NCBI GenBank assembly: GCA_004151065.3
Contig: NWUY0300019759.1
Span: forward strand, 8,383-28,814
DNA length: 20,432 nt
Reading direction: 5' to 3'
Source: Larix sibirica
Taxonomy: Eukaryota > Streptophyta > Pinopsida > Pinales > Pinaceae
Shown piece after piece: positions 1-8,480 of the stretch (position 1 is its first letter; each line of letters begins with the position of its first letter). The notes under the pieces were generated by a model. It was not told where the DNA came from. It worked only from the letters and a program-made list of their open reading frames with translations, and made no database searches. The position numbers and the translations under genes are program-made.

Positions 1-1085
1 TTGATGTGTGATCGAGTAAAGAGGAGATACCTGAATTCCAGTGATAAGTAGATCAACGTTTGCACGATGTAACAATCTCCTGTAACCTTCAATGATAGTC
101 ATAAATAATAGTGGGGACAGTGGGCAGCCCTGTCGTAGCCCCCTCGAACACCGAATAAACTCAATAAGACAACTATTGATTAATATAGCAAAATTGACTG
201 AAGTTATGCATCCCATGATCCATTTTATGGCCACCCATGGAATGTCGATCTGCACCATTGCCAACCAGAGGAATGTCCAATTCACATTATCATATGCCCA
301 CTGCAGGTCCAGTTGAAGGATGAGGGCATGAATATCTCGAGTTTTAATATTGTGCATCGCCTCCTGGGCCACACCCACAGCGTCCAAAATCTGTCTACCA
401 TCTAAAAATCCATACTGTTTAGGGGATAGTCCACGAGAAAGAACAGGCTTAATCCTACAGGCTATCACCTTTTATATGACTTTATATATAAGGTTACACA
501 GGGATATCAGGCGGAAATCCATAAAGGACAATGGGTTGGATATATTAGGGATGAGAGTTACAAATGTAGCATTAAGAAATCCAGTCACCTCACCCATTAA
601 ATGAGTTCTTCCACCATCTCCAAAATTTCCTGACCCATAATGTCGAAGAAAGCTAGGAAAAGTTCCACGGTCCAACCATCTGGACCAGGGATTTTGTCTT
701 TTGCAAAGCCACACAATACTGAGTAAATCTCCTTAAGTGTAACCGGTAGAAATAAATCATTGCCCTCCTGCTCTTAAAATAGAAGTGGATACTTACTGAC
801 AACCTTGATTTGTTCAGAAATAGAATGTCCTCCAGGATTGCAATAATAATCCATGAAGTGTGTAGTAGCCTCCCCCTGTAGTTCCTCCAATGTCGAAATA
901 CAGTCCCCTTGCTAGTTCTTCAAGGACCAAATAGAATTACCAATACGTCTAGTATTTGCGAATCTATGGAAAATTTTGGAATTTTTATCACCCAATGATA
1001 CCCACAGTGCCCTGCTCTTTAAATGCCATTGAGCTTCATCCCTGTTTAGATATAGAAGTTTACCACCCTCCAAATTTTTCAATAA
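1..1085 (-). pseudogene. LINE copy A ORF2, reverse transcriptase domain, partial and broken
   Basis: This continues from the endonuclease. The linker holds the LINE block LKSRALWVSLGDKN, and the RT fingers begin at KIPGPDGWTVELF, with Trp intact. After a stop and frameshift near 600, the blocks FVTLIPNISNP, LISLCN, YGFLDGRQILDAVG, LQLDLQWAYD (first palm Asp block), INWIMGC-like (KWIMGC) and RGLRQGCPLSPLLF follow in order. These match the RVT_1 family and the same blocks of copy B. In-frame stops include TAG in the linker after WSLKN, TAA after the linker, and TAA at 472-474 after YKVI. The frame is still open at position 1, ending ...SITHQ, where copy B goes on to the catalytic FVDD box. The active-site DD pair therefore lies just outside the window. 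Confidence 0.87.
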
Positions 1086-2059
1086 TTATTGAACATCCTC
1101 CTGAGGTGGACCGCCACGATGGGAAGCATTTAGTGCCGAAATTTGTGATTCAATCTCAGAGATATCCTGCTTCTCAGCCTTCTTATGTTCACGGTCCCAT
1201 TTCTTAATGGACTGTTTTAAAATACCCAATTTCTGAGTGAATTTCCGTGATGGAGAGTTGATACCCTCCGCCGATGTTCCAGTCCACACTGTTCGCACAT
1301 GATCACAGAACTCAGGAATCTGCAGTAGGGTGTGGTTGAACTTAAATGGATAGGGGATCGATATCCCCCCAAAATCCAGCTCCATTAAGATAGGAGTATG
1401 ATCCGATAAAGTAGAAATAACCATCCATGTTCTATATTTATATAACTTCTGAAACAAGTTATCATTCATCATAAAACGATCAAGTCGCTTAGATATCCTC
1501 TTAGTGCCCGACCGCCCATTGCGCCATGTTGGGCATAATGGGACAGGCAAAATATCATTCAAACCTGCATCAGTAAAATAATCAAAGAAATGAGGACTTA
1601 ATGGATCCCCCCGAGCAGAATTACCCCATGTCTCAGTAGAAGAAAGTGTAAGATTGAAATCACCATCAACCAACAGATAATTAGGATCCAAAAGACCAGC
1701 CAATTTAATTGAATCCCAAAATGAAGCTCTATCAGAGTTATATGTTAACAAGATTTACCATCCCCTCAGTCCCCAATATATGACCCCCCAGGTGAATCCC
1801 CAAAACAGAAATGAAGGCAGATAGATAGAATAATTTAGGGTCCCATGCAAACAGTAACCCTCCCGAATGACCCACAACATCTGATGAAACGATAGCCCAA
1901 TCAGGCCTAATTTTTTGAAAATACAACCTTGCCCTAGCCGCCGACACCATTGTCTCTTGTAAAAAAATAATATTAGGTCTGCAAGAATCCAGTAGTCCTT
2001 TGAGAGCCAATTTTTTTAGTGCCTCCAATCCCTCATATATTCAGAGAGAAAAAAATCAT
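1086..2059 (-). pseudogene. LINE copy A ORF2, N-terminal APE-type endonuclease domain, broken
   Basis: This is the start of ORF2. Its ATG (2059-2057) overlaps the ORF1 stop as ATGA. Residues 1-8 resemble the usual LINE start, but codon 9 is TGA (2035-2033) where copy B has Arg in LNIRGI. A frameshift then leads to 2028-1738, which carries the FLQETM motif with the catalytic Glu and the SGGL..AWDP block. A one-base shift near 1740 leads to 1751-1086, which carries GDFNLTLS, TWRNGRSG, KRLDRF and SDHTPILME; the last is the SDH active-site motif. The domain would nick target DNA for target-primed reverse transcription. The catalytic residues that can be seen are present, but two frameshifts and a stop prevent expression. 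Confidence 0.85.
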
Positions 2060-3963
2060 TTTTTAACCCTAGCTAGGGCTTTCAGGCTTCTAAGCGCCTG
2101 ATTCGAATCCTGAGATCCAACAGATGTGGATGTAGTCACAGTGTCAACTGAAGGAGAAAACTGAGTAGAGGGGATTGTAGCCTTCCTGGCACTGCGTGTT
2201 TTAATAGGTGAAAATTGTGCGATACCATCCCATTTAGCCCCTTTCAACAATATATCCTCCCCCGGTACCATCACTGAAGAGTGTACAGGTGATTTCAAAT
2301 TTATACCTCCACTGGAATATTTGCAATATAGGTAACAAGGGGAGCCATGGCAGAATCAGTCTTGTCCCCCAAGGAATCCACCCGAAGAGGACCAGCATCC
2401 TTAAACCCAACACCCGCCCCAGAAGGAGAAGTCATATTAATATTTATATCCGCCGTAGGAGAATTAATCCTAGCCATCCCCAGAGATATAGAAGGAGTAT
2501 TTGACCCACCCAATGTAGGGATTTGAAAGCCCAAACCCAACATGTCAATTGATTGAGGAATAAGTCCCATCGAGGTAGAAGTTTTCTCCACAGCCTCCAA
2601 ATGTACCGAGTCCGGTATAGATAGTGGAATAACCTCAATAGAATGTTCAGGGTAATCTTGTTCCTCGGATGGCAAGTCAACAAGATTATTATTGGGAATA
2701 TCACCAATGACCCTATCCCCAATACTATCCCCCTTCCCATCCAAACCGGAAAGAAATTCCAAATCTACAGTAGATAAGGACGAAGAAAATTTTGGATCAA
2801 GTGTATTCAACTTACCGATAAGAGAATTTGGAGCAAGTCCCTCCGAGACCAAACCGGTAGATGGATGTATGGTAGGAGTAATGTCCTCCGTATCACCCTC
2901 AGATGCCGGATTACTCACCGAAGTCCATGCCTGAACATCATCGGCGGAATCACCCTCCGACCCAGAGCTAGTAACAGTGTAGTCATGCCATAGGTGCCCC
3001 ACATCCTTACATCTGGAGCACCTGAAAGGGATTCCCTAGTAATCTAAAGTCTGCGTGTACCGAATATCCCGCCAAATAATACCCATAGACGGAAATAGAC
3101 CCAAAGACATATCAATTTATACCAGTACATGACCAACCCGACGATCTCTACCATTTAGGGTTTTCTTATCTATATGCAAGAAACGACCCAAATGATTAGC
3201 TACAGCAACAAAATCATCCATGTTCCACATCACCATCGGGAACCCAGGTAAAAGAACCCATAGGTGTCTATAACGAATTCTCTCATATGTAGGGTTAAAT
3301 CCCATATACCAACGCTTCAACATTAAACTGCCATTACCCTTAAATCCATATATTTTCCAGAATAGTAGCCAAGCGACTCTCCAACTTGAAGTAGAACATG
3401 TACCAACCTTTGTCCAAAATATAGATGTCTAGAACATATCCAATCATCTTCGCCCAGTTGGTAGAAACCCAATGTTCAATATATTTCGGATTCATGGCTC
3501 CATAGGAGAATTTTCCCACCAGTGCCTTAATAGATAAGGCCACTATCCCTTCCAGACCCGATAATCGATCCATCAGTAGATCAGACCCTTGGTCATGAAG
3601 GTGATACTTCCTGTTTTTCTGGTTTGTAATAGTCCCACACCTAAACTGCCGTGAGTGTGGCCCATGGCTAATAATGGGTATCATCGCAGGAGCATCAACC
3701 CGAAAGGTAGACCCCTCCCCAGAAGATCTGATGCCTCTAGGGTCGATGAAAGGTGTATTATTTATATTCTGATCACCAATCGAGGTGTGTAGTAGAGCTG
3801 TCCCTTTCTCTCGAGACCAGTCCTCACAGGAAGCATGTTCCCTCCACAAATGTCTATATTCCTCATCAGATTTAAGGACCCCAACAGGCATCCACCACTC
3901 ATCTGATTTTTGTCTACATGCCCTTGAAGTCTCTGCCCCCAATTGGTCAGGGCCAAGTTCCAT
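2056..3963 (-). pseudogene. LINE copy A ORF1 (gag-like RNA-binding protein), broken
   Basis: The likely start is the ATG at 3963-3961. The first open stretch (to about 3340) ends in a DUF4283-like domain (LVGKFSYG, then W, then G-x-Y-x-F-x-F). A frameshift near 3340-3350 leads to the rest of that domain at 3323-3117 (LKRWYMGFNP, HLWVLLPGFP, GHVLV). A TAA at 3117-3119 then replaces what is Glu in copy B (VLVEVDVSLG). A TAG lies at 3036-3038, just before a zinc knuckle C-x2-C-x4-H-x4-Y (about 2985-3025) in which the last Cys is Tyr. A low-complexity Ser/Pro/Gly/Asp-rich tail runs from 3002 to 2301. A one-base frameshift near 2300 leads to a basic C-terminus ending in RVKK and a TGA at 2058-2056. 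By family knowledge ORF1 proteins bind LINE RNA; this one cannot be made intact. Confidence 0.8.
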
Positions 3964-4250
3964 CCCCAAAATGTGTATAGGTTCCAGAAAAGGTTGACAA
4001 TATTTAAATGATATACCTTAAGTAAGCCAGAGATCCGTGATGACAAAACCACGATTCAGTCCGACACTCAATAAACAATAAGACTCAGCTAATAAACCCT
4101 AAAACACCCCAAAGTCCACAGACTGCCATCGATGTGTCCCCATGGTCAATCCAAAGAACCGACACCATGGATTTCGATGTGTAGGTTCAGTCCATCACCC
4201 CTGTAGAAGCCCCCCACAGTGTTCAAACCCTAACTACCGCCATTAGAGAC

Positions 4251-4705
4251 CTCCATATGTAGAAGCGGCTCCATATCATACTTCCAAGTTGCCATATCTC
4301 TAGGTACTTTGCTTTTCTTGCTTGCTTTAATTTCTTGTATGATTGATATTGCACTCTTTTAAGTTTGGATTGAAGAACGTAGATCATTTCATTTGTACTT
4401 TACTAGTGATTATCTTTTGATAAGTGTGAATTGTTAGCACTATTGAGAAATTCTATCTCCTTGCAATCCTTGTTTTTTTTATCAAGTTTGGAAATGCCTT
4501 AGAAAATTTCTTTTTTTTGGCATAATGAAATTATTTGTTTGTGCAACATGTCGCACCACAAAAGGATAGTATTGCAACAAAACACATTTTTGGAGCTTTA
4601 TGAATTTCATCTTGTGCTAAAAAGGCATTGAAAAGCAAGGAAAAACTCTTGATCTCAAACTAAGGTTTATGAAAATTCGCACNACATAAGTCATCATTAC
4701 ATATT
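4251..4705. other. Stretch without recognisable genes
   Basis: This AT-rich spacer lies between the 5' end of LINE copy A and the end of the gypsy fragment. It contains T and A homopolymer runs (for example at about 4470-4480 and 4510-4518) and one undetermined base at 4683. I see no coding stretch that matches a family, no clear LTR end and no tRNA. It may hold more decayed retroelement sequence. Confidence 0.5.
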
Positions 4706-5118
4706 CTAACACTCGTGGCAATCTAAAATGACATGGTGTGCATCCAACCCGTCCATTCCAATAAGCACATCATAAGAACCGATAGGTATTATGTTCAAAT
4801 ATGAAAATGTATTGAGTCCACACATATCTAATGGCAATCCATTTACTATCTCATTGGATCTTCTTTTGGTTCCGGTAGCCAGCTGTACCAACCATGATTT
4901 AACATGTTTCTTTTCTTTAACTTAAATATTTCTATGAAATTGGGAGAAATACAACTATGAATTTCCCCTGAATCAATTGATATGGAAATGGGTTGATTGA
5001 TAATCTTGACTTCAATCTCAATCATATTGGACTGGTGCTCCACTTGTCTGTTATCCAAGGATGCATAATTTTTGGGAATGTGAGTCTCCAGCCACATCCT
5101 CCATTGTTCGTGCTTCAT
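4706..5118 (-). pseudogene. Ty3/gypsy aspartic protease (retropepsin) pseudogene
   Basis: The N-terminal part (5118-4846) contains NYASLDNRQVEHQS, MIEIEVKIINQPISISIDSG and ISPNFIEIF. The catalytic Asp-Ser-Gly triad lies at 4974-4966; the following residue is Glu where family members usually have Ala or Thr. A frameshift near 4880-4900 leads to the second part (4891-4706), with VQLATGTKRRSNEIVNG, then IPIGSYDVLIGMDGLDAHHVILDC. The block LIGMDGL has Gly where plant gypsy proteases normally have Trp. A TAG follows the Cys residues, and the family match stops soon after. The enzyme would cleave the Gag-Pol polyprotein. It lies directly downstream of gag, as expected. Confidence 0.82.
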
Positions 5119-5149
5119 GAATGATGTTTACAATTCTCATCTTGTCTCG

Positions 5150-6525
5150 CTTATGAGGACAATCTCTGAACATATTGTTTCCTTCACATACCCAACACTT
5201 AAGTCATTGATTTATCCCCTTTCCCTCAGTCTCTGTCATCCTTGGTCCCTTCCACGTTGGATTGCTTTGCTGAAATGAATTTTGTTGATTTCTTATGAAT
5301 GGAGGTTTGCAACCTTTCTTTCTTTGATCCTACTTATTTTTGTTTTTATTCCTGAAAGAATTATGAACCTTTTCTCTTCCTTTATTATGTTCATATAGAT
5401 GCATAGCCTTTTGAATTGCCTCTTCAAGGGATTTGGGTTCATCATATTGATTTTTTCCTTTGTAAAAGGTAGGAAATCCACTTAGGAACCTTTGGATTTT
5501 TACCTTCTCTTCCTTAGTGAACCCAACATACATCAAAAACTCTAGAAATTTCCTCTCATATTCTTCCATGCTCATGGCTCCTAACTTGAGCTAAAAAAAA
5601 TCCCCCTTTTTCCCCTTAAATAATGTTCAGATAGGTACTCTGCCGAAAGTACTTTTTAAATTGTTTCCATGAAACTCTCTTCTCATTGATATGCTCCACT
5701 TCCACTGGTTGATCCCACCATATGGAAGCCTTTTGATGCATGTTATAAATTGAAATTCTAGCCACCATGTTTGAAGAATAATTATACAATCAAAGATATT
5801 TCCTCATCCCCAATAACCGAGATTCAACATATTTTCCCTTCTTGTTCTCACCATCAAAAGTGGGTGGCTTAATTTTCGTAAGCTCCCCTTGCAACACTTC
5901 TTCCACATGTCNTAGCTTCCATGTTAGAGGAGTAATTATGTAATTGAATATATTTTCTAAGTCCCAACAACCAAGCTTCAACATCTTCTCCCTTCTTGTT
6001 CTCACCATCAAAAGTGGGTGGCTTAATTTTCGTAAGCTCCCCTTGCAACACTTCTTCCACATGTCTTCTTTTATGGTGCTTAATTGGAGACATTTCCGGG
6101 CTACTGTAAGAATCCTTGGTTGTATATGACCTCCTAGTTGCATGAGGTGGTGAATAGTGATGCCTCTAACCCCTTGTAGCACTCTTAAAGTGTATAGTTT
6201 TTTCACGAGATCTCTTCTTTGAATTTTATCTACATTCTTTCTTAGGACATGAAATTGATCTAACCTACATTTGTCTTTGTAACATATTTAAACTTTGCAT
6301 GAGTTGAGTGTTCAATTGATTTTGCTGCTCCTAAGCCCTCAAGATCATGCCATTACCAGCTTTACAAATTTGCACTTCCATCCTCAAGCTTCTCATAGTT
6401 TCCACCAGTTCCATTGTTTCCATGTTAGCTATGTTCCCATTAGATTCCGTCTCCTCCTTTCCCACACATACAATTTTCCCTCTGGATTCTTCTCCTAGAC
6501 TATATGAAACTTCCCTTCTTTCCAT
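5150..6525 (-). pseudogene. Ty3/gypsy gag pseudogene with zinc knuckle
   Basis: The ATG at 6525-6523 opens a coiled-coil-like N-terminus (NIANMETMELVETMRSLRME) interrupted by a TAG at 6333-6331. After the stop the frame goes on EQQNQLNTQLMQSLN, so the stop probably replaced Gln. The gag core (PPTFDGENKKGEDVEAWLLG) lies at about 5869-6065 and is repeated at about 5777-5911. The second half of gag is open at 5575-5330 (EEYERKFLEFLMYVGFTKEE, then QRFLSGFPTFYKG). The zinc knuckle at about 5197-5153 reads C-x2-C-x3-N-x4-C, so the His ligand is replaced by Asn. Gag would form the particle that packages element RNA. The breaks, including undetermined base 5912, rule out a working protein. Confidence 0.8.
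5777..6075 (-). repeat. Internal ~154-bp direct duplication within gag
   Basis: Two copies of the same gag segment lie side by side with an offset of 154 bp. In each copy one 76-bp block is identical (5836-5911 and 5990-6065). The neighbouring parts (for example 5779-5835 against 5933-5989) are clearly related but carry many differences. An undetermined base (5912) directly follows the first identical block. On the protein level both copies encode the TKIKPPTFDGENKKG block. Confidence 0.85.
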
Positions 6526-6585
6526 CTTTACTTTTCTTGTTTTGTTTTATGTTGTGCTTAGTTGTAAACTTGTAATCTATAGCAA

Positions 6586-6597
6586 CCTCCTGTACCA
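6586..6597 (-). promoter_or_regulatory. Possible degenerate primer-binding site (initiator-tRNA-Met type)
   Basis: On the minus strand this reads TGGTACAGGAGG. It shares its first five bases and its purine-rich run with the plant element PBS TGGTATCAGAGC, which pairs with initiator tRNA-Met. Its place about 60 bases before the gag ATG fits. The match is partial, so this rests mainly on position. If correct, a 5' LTR should lie at coordinates just above 6600. Confidence 0.3.
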
Positions 6598-6600
6598 ATA

Positions 6601-7144
6601 TCTGCAATTTCTTCAGATCATAAATCTGTTAGATAAATATTTTTCTCAAAATTTCATGCATATAGAAAATTTAGGGAAAATTCCCATTTGACATTTTTTT
6701 GTCAAAATAGGCTAAATGCCCCCTTTTTGTTAAATTTATGGAAAAATTAAGAGTATTGATTCATAATCAGGTTCATTGTACTTAATCTCCTACTAATACT
6801 CTTTCCAATGACTGTCCATGTTCATTTATGATTTCATAGCTGAAAGTTACATCTCTCAAAAATCACAAATTTTGTCCAATTTTACCCTGTTCCTATAACT
6901 ACACTTATTCTAAAGGACCAACTTCTGAGACCTATAGAAGAAAATATGTAAGGAACTATAAATTTTTATGTATCAGGCGCTAAAAACCTATATGATTGTG
7001 AGTACCCAGATGCTTTCATCATTCAAATATGATGCTCCCATAACCAAGTATTTAAGGACAATTCGCCTCTAAGCAAAGTTGTTCGGATCAATGAGTAAGA
7101 AAAATGTCAAAATCATAATTTTTTTTGTTTATAGTTCTATGGAA
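6601..7144. other. Non-coding AT-rich stretch, possible remnant of the gypsy 5' LTR
   Basis: This region lies where the 5' LTR of the gypsy fragment would be (minus-strand orientation). I cannot find a matching 3' LTR in the window, nor clear TG...CA ends with a target duplication, so the assignment rests only on position. No open frame resembling a known family is present. Confidence 0.25.
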
Positions 7145-7204
7145 CCAACATTATGTTAATGGCACTAGCATTATGTTGATGAAACCAACATTGAGACTTT
7201 TGAC
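7145..7204. repeat. 20-bp direct repeat, about 2.5 units
   Basis: Units beginning at 7145 (CCAACATTATGTTAATGGCA), 7165 (CTAGCATTATGTTGATGAAA) and 7185 (CCAACATT, then diverging) repeat with a period of exactly 20. The copies differ at a few positions. No function is implied. Confidence 0.6.
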
Positions 7205-7320
7205 CTACAATGAGATGTGCCATTCTTGGAACAACCCTACATGCTTCATCATTGCCATGTTTACAAATGGTCAAAGTAATAAAGAGCCAACGTAGCATCG
7301 TGTAAACACTAAACTATATT

Positions 7321-7425
7321 GATTGATATTTATACCATCATATATATATATATATATATAGTGATGATTCAAGATTGATATTTATACCATCATATATATA
7401 TATAAGAGATTTAATGCTGATTCAA
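7321..7425. repeat. 52-bp tandem duplication containing (TA)n microsatellites
   Basis: The block GATTGATATTTATACCATCA starts at 7321 and again at 7373. Each is followed by a TA run, (TA)10 at 7341-7360 and a shorter one from about 7393, and then by a GATTCAA block. The copies differ mainly in TA-run length and in the short segment after it. This looks like a local duplication that carried a microsatellite with it. Confidence 0.85.
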
Positions 7426-8076
7426 GATGAAACAAAAGGAGGATAAAGCACCAAAAATTACCAATAAGATTGCCTTGAATTGTTTTTCAATGTTGAATAA
7501 TCTCTCATTAAGCAATACCATTAACATAAATAAACTCTATAGCATGTTTGATAACCATGCAGATGACTTATTTGTCATAATCCTTATTTCTGATCGGTTG
7601 AAGGGAGTATAATGCACGAAGTACCTAAATATTGAAGGGGTCATGATTGACAAATGATAGAGATGCCATGCTTATGGTAGCACATATCACAAATGAAAGC
7701 TAATCCCATAGATGTCCAACTTATGGTTGAACGTAGAACAAATAAAAATTGAGCATGTTTCAAATACAATTTTTATACTTTTATAAAACAAAATAACTTA
7801 TTCAGGGTATAAAATTTATATTTTCACATTTAAAACGTTATAAAGATTATAATTTATAAAGTATTATGTTAAATATGATTTGACGTCCTCGAAATATTTG
7901 ATTCTCATTTCAATAGACAATATATCTTTTGGTTTAATAGAAATTTAAAATAACGAATTTATCGTAAAGTTTCTTTATAAGTGTGATTGTATATAACTTT
8001 AAAAAACTATAATTTTAAATATCTTTGAAATCGCTTAAGGTTATGCAGAGATTAGTGCATGGTATTGAAGGAATGG
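7426..8076. other. AT-rich stretch without recognisable genes
   Basis: Short open frames occur here (for example one of 61 codons at 7427-7612 on the plus strand), but their composition is that of random AT-rich sequence and nothing matches a known domain. No tRNA, LTR end or terminal inverted repeat was seen. Confidence 0.5.
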
Positions 8077-8208
8077 TTTTTCATGTTATTGCAAAACAAT
8101 TTGTCCTCTCGCAAGAAATATCTTATGTTGCTTTCATAATGATTTTTCATGTTTATTGCAAAACAATTTGTGCTCTTGCAAGAAATACTTTATGTTGCTT
8201 TCATGAAA
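8077..8208. repeat. 66-bp tandem duplication
   Basis: The segment beginning TTTTTCATG at 8077 is repeated from 8143. Both copies continue through GCAAAACAATTTGT, GCAAGAAATA and TTATGTTGCTTTCAT. Differences are few: one inserted T near the start and a few substitutions or a small indel later. The two copies are adjacent. Confidence 0.85.
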
Positions 8209-8215
8209 ATGAAGC

Positions 8216-8285
8216 ATGGTTTCTACATATGGCAACATGTTTTTATATAGGTATGGTTTCCATATATTGTAACATGTTTTTATTT
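8216..8285. repeat. 37-bp imperfect tandem duplication
   Basis: ATGGTTTC at 8216 and 8253 begins two related segments that both end in AACATGTTTTTAT. They are more diverged than the neighbouring 66-bp and 81-bp duplications, so this event is probably older. Confidence 0.6.
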
Positions 8286-8320
8286 TATTTTTTGCAAATT
8301 TTAACTCATTATGATTGTAC

Positions 8321-8480
8321 TCGTCCCCTAAACATTTCAATTAGATGAACAACATCGTTAGAACATCATAGATATTAGAGATTGTTGTTTTTTTTGTTTT
8401 ATCGTCCCTTAAACATTTCAATTAGATGAACAACTTCGTTAGAACATCATAGATATTAGAGATTGTTGTTTTTTTGTTTA
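8321..8480. repeat. 81-bp tandem duplication, nearly identical copies
   Basis: Unit 1 (8321-8401) and unit 2 (8402-8480) both run from TCGTCCC through AACATTTCAATTAGATGAAC and TAGAACATCATAGATATTAG to a T-rich end. I count about two substitutions plus a difference in T-run length. The high identity points to a fairly recent duplication. Confidence 0.9.

Larger units (their letters stand above)
1..4250 (-). mobile_element. LINE copy A (L1-type non-LTR retrotransposon), degenerate, cut by left window edge
   Basis: Read on the minus strand, the order is a short 5' leader (about 4250-3964), ORF1 (DUF4283-like domain, zinc knuckle, Pro/Ser-rich tail), then ORF2 (endonuclease, then RT). This is the standard architecture of plant L1-type LINEs. 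The element continues beyond position 1, so the RT catalytic box, the C-terminal domains and the 3' tail are outside the window. The 5' boundary is a guess: recognisable element sequence fades near 4250 and no target-site duplication can be tested without the 3' end. Frameshifts and stops occur in both ORFs, so this is a dead copy. It is related to copy B (12177-18436) but is clearly diverged from it and lies in the opposite orientation. Confidence 0.85.
4706..6600 (-). mobile_element. Ty3/gypsy LTR-retrotransposon fragment (gag and protease only)
   Basis: On the minus strand the order is a possible primer-binding site (about 6597-6586), the gag N-terminus (from ATG 6525), a gag core with an internal duplication, a zinc knuckle, and a retropepsin domain that fades at about 4706. 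No reverse transcriptase, RNase H or integrase follows, so the element is truncated within pol. The gag type (PPTFDGENKKGEDVEAW block, then MSMEEYERKFLEFL and KVKIQRFLSGFP) is that of plant Ty3/gypsy polyproteins. Multiple frameshifts and stops make it non-functional. The truncation could come from deletion or from a later insertion that is no longer recognisable. Confidence 0.8.

Noticed and set aside
2289-2934. Plus-strand open frames opposite LINE A ORF1 (2289-2504, 2692-2934)
   Set aside because: They are antisense shadows of the ORF1 tail on the minus strand and have no family motifs of their own.
3762-4052. Minus-strand frame of 96 codons overlapping the ORF1 start of LINE A
   Set aside because: It is in a different frame from the DUF4283-like ORF1 frame and shows no recognisable motif.
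7427-7612. 61-codon plus-strand frame starting MKQKEDKAPKITNK
   Set aside because: Length and composition are as expected by chance in AT-rich DNA; no motif, splice context or homologue was recognised.
8025-8348. 107-codon plus-strand frame, Phe/Leu/Cys rich, membrane-like
   Set aside because: It is produced by the 66-bp and 37-bp tandem duplications of a non-coding segment; 66 is a multiple of three, so the frame repeats. No signal of selection is visible.
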